Numbered from the stretch's first letter, positions 54,374 through 63,556 are shown. The stretch: DNA of 64,000 bases from Serratia proteamaculans (GCF_008830365.1 NZ_WBKI01000011.1:35653-99652), one strand, 5' to 3'. Translations and numbers: made by a program. The notes: generated from the sequence alone by a model not told the origin.

Positions 54374-54815
54374 GGCGCTCTATGACGCAGTGCCGAAACT
54401 CAAGGCCAACCCGGATATGCTGCGTATTTTTATCGATAGCGGTGTCATCGGTGCAACGCTGGCCGCGTCCCTGTCCTTTGAAAATCGCTATACGCTCAAC
54501 ATCATGGTCACCGACTACCCTGATGATATTGATTTTCTGCTGGTGCCCATTGAGGCATGGTTGCGGGAAAATCAACCCGATATCATGACCGCGGACGAGG
54601 GCAGAAAAAAGGGCTTTACCTACATCGCCGATATCAACAAAGACGACAGCTATGACCTCAGTATCAGCCTGCAACTGACTGAGCGCACGATAGTGAAAGA
54701 GGTTAATCGCGAGCTGCATGTCTCGCACGCGCCGGAACCCCCCTTGCCGATGCCGGTGGAAAGCCCGACTCATCTTTATGCTAATGGCGAGCTGGTGAGT
54801 AAATGGGATGAATGA
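54348..54815 (+). CDS. R: Tail completion protein R
   Basis: 155 residues, as in P2 R. MLKPKSLRKALYDAVPKLKANPDMLRIF and LSISLQLTERTIVKEV are characteristic. Needed with S for tail completion and head joining. It overlaps lysC and S. Confidence 0.95.
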   Translation: MLKPKSLRKALYDAVPKLKANPDMLRIFIDSGVIGATLAASLSFENRYTLNIMVTDYPDDIDFLLVPIEAWLRENQPDIMTADEGRKKGFTYIADINKDDSYDLSISLQLTERTIVKEVNRELHVSHAPEPPLPMPVESPTHLYANGELVSKWDE

Positions 54816-55257
54816 GTTAAAGCCCTTTGATGACAAGCTGGCTGCGCTGATTGCCGGGCTGTCCGCCTCCAGCCGACGCCAGATGGCCGCCGAGATTGCG
54901 AAGCGCCTGCGCACCAGTCAACAGGGTCGAATTAAGCGCCAGCAGGCACCGGACAGCACGCCCTATGCCGACCGTAAGCGTCAACCGATTCGCAGCAAAA
55001 AAGGGCGGGTTAAGCGCGAGATGTTCGTCAAGCTGCGCACTAATCGCTATATGAAAGCCAAAGGCACGGCTGATGAGGCGCTTGTCGAGTTTGCGGGCCG
55101 TGTGCAGCGGATTGCGCGCGTGCATCAGGAAGGTTTACGTGACCGGCCGAATCGCCATAGCCGCGACGTGCAGTATGACGCGCGCCCGTTATTAGGTTTT
55201 AGTGAAGCTGAACGGCAGATTGTGGAGGATGTGATTATTACTCGTTTGAGCGAGTAG
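54808..55257 (+). CDS. S: Tail completion protein S
   Basis: 149 residues (P2 S is 150). MNELKPFDDKLAALIAGLSASSRRQMAAEIAKRLRTSQQ and the C-terminal ARPLLGFSEAERQIVEDVI are typical of the S/virion-morphogenesis family. It overlaps R by eight bases. A hairpin follows after its stop. Confidence 0.95.
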   Translation: MNELKPFDDKLAALIAGLSASSRRQMAAEIAKRLRTSQQGRIKRQQAPDSTPYADRKRQPIRSKKGRVKREMFVKLRTNRYMKAKGTADEALVEFAGRVQRIARVHQEGLRDRPNRHSRDVQYDARPLLGFSEAERQIVEDVIITRLSE

Positions 55258-55293
55258 CCCGTTGTTTGGCGGGTCATCCTACGCCCGCAAATT

Positions 55294-55320
55294 GCCGCTG
55301 GATCCCTTCAGCGGCATCCT
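55294..55320 (+). terminator. Possible terminator between S and V
   Basis: GCCGCTG at 55294-55300 pairs with CAGCGGC at 55309-55315, followed by ATCCTTT. In P2 the O-S operon ends here and a new late promoter drives V, so a terminator is expected at this place. Confidence 0.5.
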
Positions 55321-55327
55321 TTCCCTC

Positions 55328-55969
55328 ATGAATACACTCGAAACGATTTCAGAACTTGCGCGCGCAGTGCGCAACCTCATTCGCATCGGCGTCATCGTTG
55401 ACGTTGACGCCACGCAGGCACGTTGTCGCGTTCAACTTGGCGGTAATACGTCGGACTGGTTGCAATGGCTGACTTGTCGTGCCGGTGGTGCACGCACATG
55501 GTGGGCACCCTCTGTCGGTGAGCAGGTGCTGCTGCTGGCGTTAGGGGGCGAACTTGACACCGCTTTCGTGCTGCCGGGTATATATTCCGACGATTTTCCA
55601 GCCCCGTCAGCGTCGGCCGAGGCATATCACAACTGCTTCCCCGATGGCGCGGTCATCGAATACGAGCCAGAAACCGGCGCGCTGGCCGTTACCGGTATTA
55701 AAACTGCTGACGTGCAAGCGTCTGAGTCGATAACCGCCAATACCAAAGTGGTGATGGTAAAAGCCGCAGAAAGCATCACCCTCGACACGCCGGAGGTGGT
55801 CTGCACTAACAAACTGACTACCGGCACGCTGGAGGTGAAAAAAGGCGGGAAAATGTTTGGGGATATCGAGCATGGCGACGGCACCTTTAAATCCAACGGT
55901 GTGCAAGTTGATAAACACGGTCACGGTGGTGTGCAGCGCGGCAATGACTGGACGGAGGAAACTAAATGA
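55328..55969 (+). CDS. V: Baseplate assembly/spike protein V
   Basis: 213 residues from the ATG at 55328 (P2 V is 211). An OB-fold part (VDVDATQARCRVQLGG) is followed by the beta-helix and a C-terminal tip with HGHGG, part of the iron-binding HxH tip known for P2 V. It is the membrane-piercing spike. No good ribosome-binding site is visible before the ATG, which suggests dependence on another start or unusual initiation. W overlaps it. Confidence 0.94.
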   Translation: MNTLETISELARAVRNLIRIGVIVDVDATQARCRVQLGGNTSDWLQWLTCRAGGARTWWAPSVGEQVLLLALGGELDTAFVLPGIYSDDFPAPSASAEAYHNCFPDGAVIEYEPETGALAVTGIKTADVQASESITANTKVVMVKAAESITLDTPEVVCTNKLTTGTLEVKKGGKMFGDIEHGDGTFKSNGVQVDKHGHGGVQRGNDWTEETK

Positions 55970-56316
55970 CCGTCAGATACACCGGCATGAACCGGGACAC
56001 TGGCCAGACTCTGACGGATAGCGAGCATATCAGCCAGAGCGTGCGCGATATCCTCATCACACCAATCGGCTCGCGGGTGATGCGTCGTGAGTATGGCTCG
56101 CTTCTGTCAGCTCTGATTGACCAGCCGCAAAGCCCGGCGGTCAACGGGCAGGTGATGGCCGCCTGCTACATGGCAATCCTCAAATGGGAGCCGCGCGTCA
56201 GGCTGACCTCTATCACCTTCGAGAAAGCCTTCAACGGTCAGATGTTCGTTGATATTACCGGCGTGCGCCAAGACACCACCGGCGGCACATTTTCGCTAAC
56301 CGTTCCACTGAGCTGA
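55966..56316 (+). CDS. W: Baseplate wedge protein W (gp25-like)
   Basis: 116 residues (P2 W is 115). The gp25-like fold is shown by ISQSVRDILITPIGSRVMRREYGSLL and the C-terminal FVDITGVRQDTTG. It overlaps V by four bases. Confidence 0.95.
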   Translation: MTVRYTGMNRDTGQTLTDSEHISQSVRDILITPIGSRVMRREYGSLLSALIDQPQSPAVNGQVMAACYMAILKWEPRVRLTSITFEKAFNGQMFVDITGVRQDTTGGTFSLTVPLS

Positions 56317-56320
56317 CACT

Positions 56321-57229
56321 ATGGCCACTATCGATTTAAGCCAGCTACCCGCGCCAAATGTTGTTGAACCACTGGACTATGAAACCCTGCTTGCCGAGCG
56401 CAAGGCAACGCTGATTTCCCTGTATCCGGCAGACCAGCAGGAGGCTATCGCCCGAACATTGGCGTTGGAGTCAGACCCTATAGTCAAGGTCCTGCAAGAG
56501 AATGCATATCGTGAAGTTATCTTGCGCCAGCGCGTCAACGAGGCGGCGCAGGCGGTCATGGTAGCCTATGCGGGCGGTGCAGACCTCGACCAGCTCGGCG
56601 CGAACAACAATACCCCGCGACTGATTATTACCCCGGCGGATGATACTGCTATCCCGCCTGTTGCGGCCGTGATGGAGTCAGACGAGGATTTTCGCCCTCG
56701 CATCCCGGCCGCCTTTGAGGGAATGTCAGTCGCGGGGCCGGTGGGGGCATATGAGTTTCACGCCCTGAGCGCCGACGGTCGTGTCGCCGATGCCTCGGTA
56801 TTCAGTCCGGCCCCGGCTAGGGTCTCGGTCAGCGTGCTGGCGCGCGACGGTGACGGCACCGCACCCGATGAGTTGCTCGCGGTAGTTGCCAAGGCACTGA
56901 ATGACGAGAGTGTGCGCCCAGTGGCTGACCGGGTGACTGTCGCGTCGGCGAAGATTGTTGATTACCAGATTAACGCCACACTCTTTGTCTTGCCTGACCC
57001 GGCCGTCGAACCTATCAAAGCCGCCGCTGAGCAGCGTCTAAAAGCCTACATCAACGCGCAACGTCGCCTTGGACGTGATATTCGTCGCTCGGCTATTTAT
57101 GCCGCGCTGCATGTGAGCGGTGTGCAGCGTGTTGAGCTGGCCGCCCCGCAATCTGATGTGGTACTGGACAAGACGCAGGCGGCTAACTGTACCGACTATC
57201 AAATCTTAATCGGTGGCTCTGATGAGTAA
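56321..57229 (+). CDS. J: Baseplate protein J
   Basis: 302 residues, identical in length to P2 J. Baseplate-J fold with DYETLLAERKATLISLYP near the start and AGPVGAYEFHALSADGRVADASV in the middle. It starts four bases after W and overlaps I by eight. Confidence 0.95.
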   Translation: MATIDLSQLPAPNVVEPLDYETLLAERKATLISLYPADQQEAIARTLALESDPIVKVLQENAYREVILRQRVNEAAQAVMVAYAGGADLDQLGANNNTPRLIITPADDTAIPPVAAVMESDEDFRPRIPAAFEGMSVAGPVGAYEFHALSADGRVADASVFSPAPARVSVSVLARDGDGTAPDELLAVVAKALNDESVRPVADRVTVASAKIVDYQINATLFVLPDPAVEPIKAAAEQRLKAYINAQRRLGRDIRRSAIYAALHVSGVQRVELAAPQSDVVLDKTQAANCTDYQILIGGSDE

Positions 57230-57830
57230 CCTTTTACCGCCGGGGTCATCCGCGCTAGAACGCCGGGCGGCCGAGGCTTGTTCGGTGGGTATGGATTTGA
57301 ATGTGCCACTCCGTGACCTGTGGAACCCGGAGCGATGCCCGGTTAAATTCCTGCCGTATCTGGCGTGGGCGTTCAGCGTTGACCGCTGGGATGAGGATTG
57401 GCCGGAGGCGGAAAAGCGTAAAGCCGTCAGCGATGCGTTTTACATTCACCGGCGTAAAGGCACGGTTGCCGCTATTCGCCGTGTGATTGAAAACATGGGC
57501 TATAGCATGAGCATTGCGGAATGGTGGGAAGTAGCCGACCCCGCCGGGACGTTTCGCCTGACTATCGATGTGAATGACGTCGGTATTACGGAGGAAATCG
57601 TTAATGAACTTGAGCGATTAATCGGTGAGGCAAAATCAGCAAGTCGTCATATTGCGCAGTTAAGTATCAGCACCCAAATATCCGGGGCTATTTATTCCGC
57701 CGCCGCTATTCATGACGGCGATATTGTTACCGTATACCCTGCTGATTATTCACCTTCGGAAAAAGTGAAATACAACGGCATACCGAGATTTAACGGCAAT
57801 TATCATTACTCCGGGGAAAAATATGTCTGA
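57222..57830 (+). CDS. I: Tail protein I
   Basis: 202 residues from the ATG at 57222, longer than P2 I (176). The conserved region LRDLWNPERCPVKFLPYLAWAFSVDRWDEDWPE and KGTVAAIRRVIENMGY is intact. The extra C-terminal part (from about 155, VYPADYSPSEKVKYNGIPRF) probably adapts to the non-P2 tail fibre that follows. It overlaps the spike gene by eight bases. Confidence 0.93.
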   Translation: MSNLLPPGSSALERRAAEACSVGMDLNVPLRDLWNPERCPVKFLPYLAWAFSVDRWDEDWPEAEKRKAVSDAFYIHRRKGTVAAIRRVIENMGYSMSIAEWWEVADPAGTFRLTIDVNDVGITEEIVNELERLIGEAKSASRHIAQLSISTQISGAIYSAAAIHDGDIVTVYPADYSPSEKVKYNGIPRFNGNYHYSGEKYV

Positions 57831-59631
57831 GCTATCAGAACAAGCAAAGTGGGAAAAAACCATTTATCAAATCCAGCGCGGTGATGACGTCTCAGGTGGC
57901 CGGGATGGTGTTGCAAATATTCAGGCGCGCCAGTTGGCAAACCGTACTGCGTTATTAAAAAATGATGTGGATAAACTTAATACGTCTGTCATGAGTGATG
58001 CGAAGATTTATGACAATGAGCCGGAGGCGCAACAGGCTATTAATGACGGCGTCGAAAAACGGCAGTTTTTTACCGTAACGTCTCAGATTACCAATTATTG
58101 GGTTGAACAGTACGAAAACGTTAATGGCATTGCGGTTAAAACTGGCAAGAAAATTGTTACCAGTGCCTTTGTCGAGGCGGTGGAGTTGCTGGCCGCCGGA
58201 ACGGACAAGCGCACGCGTGGCCTGTTGACGCTGCCACGCTCTAAATACCCTTTCGATATTGTCAGTCGTCAGGGGTATCGTCTGTTTGCCATCAAAGGGA
58301 ACGGGGATAAATCGCTGCCCGGCAACTCGTTCGCGGATTACCTGAATGTGTTGAAAGGGTTGATTGTTGGTCAAACGTCGGTGCGGCGTGTGCGTCCGGG
58401 CTATCTGTTTGACTTGGTCGTTGGTGGGTATCGTCTCTTATCGGTGCGTGACGATGGTCGTGGAACGCTGGAGCATCGCGGTATTCCCGTCGAAAATCAT
58501 TTGGGGCTACTTGAAAACACGCTGGGCTTTTTGGGCGACTCACTGTCGGATAACGGCCGCAACCCGAAAGAGATTGCAAGCCGCCCTCGCGGCTGGACGT
58601 ATAACGCGCGGTCATGGCAAACGTGGGCCGTGATGAAAACTGGCGGGCGTTTGAAATACATCGGGCAGTGGGCGACTGGCGGTTATACCTCGGGTGACGT
58701 CATTAAGCATCATCTGCAATCAGCCATCGAGGCCAAGCCGAGATTTTGCGGTCTGCTTATTGGCCGTAATGACGTCATTAGGCTGGAAATCTCGCTGGAA
58801 ACCACAAAGGCAAACGTCAGGACTATCTGCACCGCGCTGAGGAAGGCCGGTATCATCCCCGTAATTTGCTCAATGGCCGCGCAGATTAATGCGAGTGACG
58901 TGCTGAAAGGGCGTGAAAATGCTGTCAATGCGTTCCTGCGTGCTTACGCATTGGATCAGGGCTATCCGTTTGTGGACATGCGCGCGGTAACCGTTGACCC
59001 GGCGACAGACGCATGGAAGCCAGGGTATAACGGCATTCTCAACGGCGGGCCAGACCCCTCGCATCCGGCACCCCTTGGCGCATTCCATATGGGGACGGCA
59101 CTGGCTGAGACGCTGGCACCCTATACCATGCCAACCTATCCACCACTGGCCATCGCCAACACCACACCGGAACGCAGCCCGAACGGCCTGCGCAATCCGC
59201 TGTTTCTTAACGTTGATGCCGCCGGGCGGCCGGCTGACTGGGCGATTGAATCCGGCGACGTGAGTGTGACTAGCGCCCCGGACATTGTTGGTAATGCGCT
59301 TGCTGTAAAAGCCAGCTCCGGCACTTACGCCAAAGTGTCGCAGGTTGTGAAGGTAAAACCGGGGGAGCGCCGGGAATTCTGTTTTAAAGTGAAAATTGAT
59401 ACCGACGATAAATCAACGGTGGCCTGTTACTGCGAAACGAATAATGCCGATATGTTGAATCTTGCGGGCTTGAGGGCGTGGAGTCATCCGGTTGAAGGGT
59501 ATTTAACTTACAGCTATGAGTTTATTGTCCCGGCCGATGTTGAAGAAATAAAAGTTGTCGTGGCGGCAAATAATGCGGCAGATATTTATATTTGTCAGGC
59601 GGGCGTTATTAATCTGGAGAATGCGAAATGA
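57823..59631 (+). CDS. Tail spike/fibre with GDSL-type SGNH esterase domain
   Basis: 602 residues. The N terminus (about 1-55, KWEKTIYQIQRGDDVSGG) looks like a virion-attachment domain. Two related repeats follow (SRQGYRLFAIKGNGD at 148-162, VGGYRLLSVRDDG at 200-212). The SGNH hydrolase has block I GDSL at 238-241 (S240), block III GRND at 314-317 (N316) and block V DPSH at 411-414 (D411, H414). A beta-rich C-terminal domain (about 440-602) may bind sugar. It probably removes acetyl groups from O antigen or capsule. No counterpart in P2. Confidence 0.85.
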   Translation: MSELSEQAKWEKTIYQIQRGDDVSGGRDGVANIQARQLANRTALLKNDVDKLNTSVMSDAKIYDNEPEAQQAINDGVEKRQFFTVTSQITNYWVEQYENVNGIAVKTGKKIVTSAFVEAVELLAAGTDKRTRGLLTLPRSKYPFDIVSRQGYRLFAIKGNGDKSLPGNSFADYLNVLKGLIVGQTSVRRVRPGYLFDLVVGGYRLLSVRDDGRGTLEHRGIPVENHLGLLENTLGFLGDSLSDNGRNPKEIASRPRGWTYNARSWQTWAVMKTGGRLKYIGQWATGGYTSGDVIKHHLQSAIEAKPRFCGLLIGRNDVIRLEISLETTKANVRTICTALRKAGIIPVICSMAAQINASDVLKGRENAVNAFLRAYALDQGYPFVDMRAVTVDPATDAWKPGYNGILNGGPDPSHPAPLGAFHMGTALAETLAPYTMPTYPPLAIANTTPERSPNGLRNPLFLNVDAAGRPADWAIESGDVSVTSAPDIVGNALAVKASSGTYAKVSQVVKVKPGERREFCFKVKIDTDDKSTVACYCETNNADMLNLAGLRAWSHPVEGYLTYSYEFIVPADVEEIKVVVAANNAADIYICQAGVINLENAK

Positions 59632-60338
59632 AAATTGTTTGTGACGGTGTGGTGCACTCAACAGATTTAGAGTTGGCAGACCCGGAAATGTTGCTGAATC
59701 TTGATTCAAGTTTGGCAACCTATGGCTTGCAAGATAAATATGATTCCAGCGGCAATGGACGTGACCTTATTACCGGCAATGATTTTACCGAAGCCGGAAT
59801 GTTACTCGTTGATGATGCCGAACACGGTGCTGATACCGGTATTATCGAAACGGACGAGATGACGTTCGCGATTTGCATTAACGTGGATAACATTAAAACC
59901 AGTGGGCGTATTTTCTCTAACTTTATTCCGGGTGTTGCACCGTTTTCGGGTATCCAGTTACGGATTGAGCCTGATGGGTCGTTAATTTTTCAGGTCGCGA
60001 GTGGCATTGTCGGTAGCGTCGAGTTTGACCCATTATATTCGGTGGCAGCGGGCGGCGCTGTGGGTGGCTGGACGCGCTTTACTGCGACGGTTTCTAACAG
60101 CGAGGTGACTATCACGCGCGCGGCGGGTACACGTTATGCGGCAAAAGTGAAAAAACGTGCGAAATCTCCAGAGTCCATTTTTCTGAATGGCGCACCGAGC
60201 AAAGAACAAAACAAAGGGCTGCCCGGCGTGATGGGTGTCATCGCGTTTTATGACCGGGTATTGACCGTGGATGAGCAGGAGCAAGCCCGAACAAAACTAA
60301 AAGAAATCATGCGTACGCGCGGGCATTTCGTTAACTGA
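59628..60338 (+). CDS. Lectin-like (LamG/concanavalin-type) tail-associated protein
   Basis: 236 residues. The pattern LDSSLATYGLQDKYDSSGNGRDL, MTFAICINVDN, GGWTRFTATVSNSEVTI and VMGVIAFYDRVLTVDEQEQ is that of LamG/Laminin_G_3 beta-sandwich domains, which bind carbohydrates. It overlaps the esterase spike gene by four bases (ATGA), so the two are made together and may form one receptor-binding unit. The exact family is not certain. Confidence 0.75.
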   Translation: MKIVCDGVVHSTDLELADPEMLLNLDSSLATYGLQDKYDSSGNGRDLITGNDFTEAGMLLVDDAEHGADTGIIETDEMTFAICINVDNIKTSGRIFSNFIPGVAPFSGIQLRIEPDGSLIFQVASGIVGSVEFDPLYSVAAGGAVGGWTRFTATVSNSEVTITRAAGTRYAAKVKKRAKSPESIFLNGAPSKEQNKGLPGVMGVIAFYDRVLTVDEQEQARTKLKEIMRTRGHFVN

Positions 60339-60350
60339 CAGGGAGGGAAT

Positions 60351-61514
60351 ATGACCGAGAAAAAATTCCTGACCCTAATCACGCAGGCCGGGGCAGAGCG
60401 GCTGGCGAATGCGGCAGTCACCGGGACGCCGGTTGCCATTGCCGCAATGGCTGTCGGTGACGGCGGCGGGCTACTGTCACGGCCAGACCTAACCCGCGTG
60501 GGTCTTGTGGGTGAGCAATATCGCGCTGAGCTGAATAAGCTGGTCATTGCGGACGCGGATGCGAGTGTCATTGAGGCGGAAATGATTATGCCGCCACAAA
60601 TTGGCGGGTTTTGGTTGCGTGAGCTGGCGCTCTATGCTGATGACGGGGTGTGTATCGCTGTCGGCAATATGCCGGAGACGTATAAACCACTGCTTGTCGA
60701 AGGCTCCGGGCGCTTTCAGGTCATCAGGGTGCAATTGAAGGTCAGCAGCACTGCGGACGTGGCACTTATTGCCGACCCGTCGGTCATGATTCCTACTGTG
60801 GAGGACGTCCATAAGCTGGAAGCGGTGGTTAAGGATTACACCGATAATCAGCTTTCGGCGCATGAGCAATCCCGCAGTCACCCTGATGCGACACTGACCG
60901 AAAAGGGGTTTACGCAGCTCAGCAGCGCAACAAACAGCGATAGCGAGGCACTGGCCGCCACTCCGGCAGCGATTAAAAAGGCCATTGCGGCCGCCGTGCG
61001 CGAGAGCTGGGAGTTATCTAACCCCGTTGGCATCAGTCATTTCTTTTTTGCCAACGTCGACCCTAACGCCCGCTGGCCGTGGTCAAAGTGGGAGTATACC
61101 GGGGAGGGGAGAACCATCCGCATTGCCAAGCGGGACGGCTCCAATGTGGGGCAAACCGGCGGCAGTGATACCGTGACAATCGCCCGCGCAAATTTGCCCG
61201 CAGAAAAAATTAGCGTAAATGGCACGGCCCACGATACCGACCTCGGCACCAAGAGAACCAAGGCAGCCGGGAAGCACGTTCACCATGGCACGCCACAGCG
61301 TAATAGCAATTATGAATTGGGTGGGAATAACCGCGTCTTCTTTGACCCGTATGCCGAAGGTGATACGGATGAGGCTGGCGAGCATGACCACGAAATGGAT
61401 CTCGGGTCACATGGCCATAATGTTACGGGGGAAACGGATGCACTCGGTAGCGGTCAGGCTGTCAGCATTGTCGAGAGCCACGTCCTGCAAATGTGTTGGC
61501 ACCGTATAGCATAA
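60351..61514 (+). CDS. H: Short H-type tail fibre with phage collar domain
   Basis: 387 residues, against 669 for P2 H. The N-terminal 160 residues (KFLTLITQAGAERLANA, IGGFWLRELALYADDG) form the conserved P2 H attachment domain. DATLTEKGFTQLSSATNSDSEALAATPAAIKKA is the common fibre-repeat motif. The C-terminal collar-type domain is rich in HxH pairs (HVHHG, HDHEMDLGSHGHN), likely metal-binding. No tail-fibre chaperone G follows. Confidence 0.88.
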   Translation: MTEKKFLTLITQAGAERLANAAVTGTPVAIAAMAVGDGGGLLSRPDLTRVGLVGEQYRAELNKLVIADADASVIEAEMIMPPQIGGFWLRELALYADDGVCIAVGNMPETYKPLLVEGSGRFQVIRVQLKVSSTADVALIADPSVMIPTVEDVHKLEAVVKDYTDNQLSAHEQSRSHPDATLTEKGFTQLSSATNSDSEALAATPAAIKKAIAAAVRESWELSNPVGISHFFFANVDPNARWPWSKWEYTGEGRTIRIAKRDGSNVGQTGGSDTVTIARANLPAEKISVNGTAHDTDLGTKRTKAAGKHVHHGTPQRNSNYELGGNNRVFFDPYAEGDTDEAGEHDHEMDLGSHGHNVTGETDALGSGQAVSIVESHVLQMCWHRIA

Positions 61515-61518
61515 AAAA

Positions 61519-61540
61519 ATGGCCCGCATGTGCGGGCCGT
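61519..61540 (+). terminator. Hairpin after the H-type fibre gene, possible terminator
   Basis: GGCCCGCA at 61521-61528 pairs with TGCGGGCC at 61531-61538 around a two-base loop. It starts six bases after the stop. Only two T follow, but on the minus strand an A-run at the left side gives TTTTTTT, so it would be efficient against antisense transcription. Confidence 0.6.
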
Positions 61541-61614
61541 TGTCTACCTGCGGCATTTCCCTGATGTTGCCGGATAGATAACGCCACCCTAACCGCTCCG
61601 GCTAAATTCCGTCC

Positions 61615-61670
61615 AATCGATTACATAGATCAATGCGTCGATATTGATCGGCCAAATCGATCGCAATGCG
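61615..61670. repeat. Split direct repeat upstream of FI
   Basis: AATCGAT-(9)-CAATGCG at 61615-61637 recurs as AATCGAT-(2)-CAATGCG at 61655-61670. The 274-bp gap before FI should hold the PF late promoter. No exact Ogr box (TGT-N12-ACA) was found there, so these repeats are candidates for the activator site. Confidence 0.4.
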
Positions 61671-61788
61671 TTTTCCCTTCCTCCTGTCTTTTTACTCCGT
61701 TGTCTGGTGGGCCATCCACCGGCCATCGCGTGCGCCTGCGCAAGCCCGGCGGCAAGCTAGGCACACCACCAACAACCGGAGTCACAAT

Positions 61789-62958
61789 ATGGGTGATTAT
61801 CACCACGGCGTGCGCGTCGTCGAAATCAACGACGGGACGCGCGTCATTTCTACCGTTTCGACGGCTATCGTCGGTATGGTCTGCACCGGCAAAGATGCTG
61901 ACCCGAAGGTTTTCCCCCTCAACACCCCGGTATTGATTACCGATGTGATTGCCGCTGCCGGTAAGGCGGGGAAATCTGGCACGCTGGCGAACGCTTTGGC
62001 AGCTATCGGTGACCAGTGCAAGCCGGTGACGATTGTCGTGCGGGTTGAAGAGGGCAAAGACGCCGCGACAACCACGTCGAACATCATCGGCGGCGCGGAT
62101 GAAAACGGCCGCTATACCGGTATGAAAGCCTTGCTTACCGCGCAGGCGGTCACCGGGGTGAAACCGCGTATTCTGGGCGTGCCGGGACTGGATACGCTGG
62201 AAGTGGCGACGGCGCTGGCGGGTATTTGCCAGCAGTTACGCGCGTACGGTTATATCAGTGCGTATGGCTGCAAAACCATTTCCGAGGCCATCGCCTACCG
62301 CGACAATTTCAGCCAGCGCGAGCTGATGCTCATCTGGCCGGATTTCCTCGCATGGGATACCACCGGCAATGTGAGCGCCACGGCATTCGCCACCGCTCGC
62401 GCGCTGGGCCTGCGCGCAAAAATCGACACGGAAACCGGCTGGCATAAGACCCTGTCTAACGTTGGTGTCAACGGCGTGACCGGCATTTCCGCCAGCGTGT
62501 TCTGGGATTTACAGGCACCCGGCACCGATGCCGACTTGCTCAATGAGGCCGGGGTCACGACGCTGGTGCGCAAAGATGGTTTCCGCTTCTGGGGTAACCG
62601 CTCCTGTTCTGATGACCCGCTGTTCTTGTTTGAGAACTACACCCGCACCGCGCAGGTATTGGCTGACACCATGGCCGAAGCGCATATGTGGGCGGTGGAT
62701 AAGCCGGTCACCGCCACGCTTATCCGCGACATTGTCGAAGGCATTAAAGCCAAATTCCGTGAGCTGAAATCCAACGGCTACATCATCGACGCCGATTGCT
62801 GGTATGACGAATCGGCCAACGATAAAGAGACCCTGAAAGCCGGGAAGCTGTATATCGATTACGACTACACCCCGGTTCCCCCACTGGAAGACCTGACCCT
62901 GCGCCAGCGCATCACCGATAAGTATCTGGTGAATCTGGCCGCAGGCGTCAACAGCTAA
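61789..62958 (+). CDS. FI: Tail sheath protein
   Basis: The ATG at 61789 follows CCGGAG and gives 389 residues (P2 FI is 396). MGDYHHGVRVVEINDGTR and the C-terminal LEDLTLRQRITDKYLVNLAAGV are diagnostic. It forms the contractile sheath around the tube. The frame is open upstream to 61666 but without conserved sequence. Confidence 0.95.
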   Translation: MGDYHHGVRVVEINDGTRVISTVSTAIVGMVCTGKDADPKVFPLNTPVLITDVIAAAGKAGKSGTLANALAAIGDQCKPVTIVVRVEEGKDAATTTSNIIGGADENGRYTGMKALLTAQAVTGVKPRILGVPGLDTLEVATALAGICQQLRAYGYISAYGCKTISEAIAYRDNFSQRELMLIWPDFLAWDTTGNVSATAFATARALGLRAKIDTETGWHKTLSNVGVNGVTGISASVFWDLQAPGTDADLLNEAGVTTLVRKDGFRFWGNRSCSDDPLFLFENYTRTAQVLADTMAEAHMWAVDKPVTATLIRDIVEGIKAKFRELKSNGYIIDADCWYDESANDKETLKAGKLYIDYDYTPVPPLEDLTLRQRITDKYLVNLAAGVNS

Positions 62959-62974
62959 GAGGACGCGTTAAACC

Positions 62975-63493
62975 ATGGCACTCCCACGCAAACTGAAGTA
63001 CCTCAACCTGTTTAACGACGGCCTGAGCTATATGGGCGTGGTCAGCTCAGTGACCCTGCCGAAACTGACCCGCAAGCTGGAGAACTATCGCGGCGGCGGC
63101 ATGAACGGCGCGGCCCCGGTGGATATGGGGCTGGACGATGACGCGCTCAGCGTTGAATGGACTATCGGCGGCCTGCCAGATGACCAGCTCTGGGCGCAAT
63201 ACGCCGCCTCAAGCTCGACGGCCGTGCCGCTGCGCTTTTGCGGTTCTTATCAGCGCGACGATACCGGCGACATTACGGCGGTGGAGATTGTGCTGCGTGG
63301 CCGCCATAAAGAATTTGATTTTGGCGACCAGAAACAGGGCGAAGACACAGAGACAAAAATCTCGACCCAATGCACCTATTTCAAGCTGACCGTCGACGGC
63401 AAAGAGCGCATTGAAGTTGACACCGTCAACATGATTGAACGTGTGAACGGCGTTGACATGCTGGAACAGCACCGCCGCAATATCGGGCTGTAA
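62975..63493 (+). CDS. FII: Major tail tube protein
   Basis: 172 residues, as in P2 FII. MALPRKLKYLNLFNDG, VTLPKLTRKLENYRGGGM and EIVLRGRHKEFDFG are conserved. AGAGGA lies ten bases upstream. It starts 16 bases after FI. Confidence 0.96.
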   Translation: MALPRKLKYLNLFNDGLSYMGVVSSVTLPKLTRKLENYRGGGMNGAAPVDMGLDDDALSVEWTIGGLPDDQLWAQYAASSSTAVPLRFCGSYQRDDTGDITAVEIVLRGRHKEFDFGDQKQGEDTETKISTQCTYFKLTVDGKERIEVDTVNMIERVNGVDMLEQHRRNIGL

Positions 63494-63499
63494 TTACCG

Positions 63500-63522
63500 G
63501 GCGGTCAGCGACGCTGGCCGCC
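63500..63522 (+). other. Stem-loop between FII and E
   Basis: GGCGGTCAGC at 63500-63509 pairs with GCTGGCCGCC at 63513-63522 (10 pairs, one G-U) around a three-base loop. No T run follows. Placed just after the highly expressed tube gene, it may protect the FII message end or lower expression of E. Confidence 0.55.
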
Positions 63523-63556
63523 ATTCCTCCTGACTCATTAAATTTGAGAGCACACC

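Noticed and set aside
55258..55327. Ogr-type late promoter box before V
   Set aside because: No TGT-N12-ACA match in the interval; a TGT near 55263 lacks the second half.
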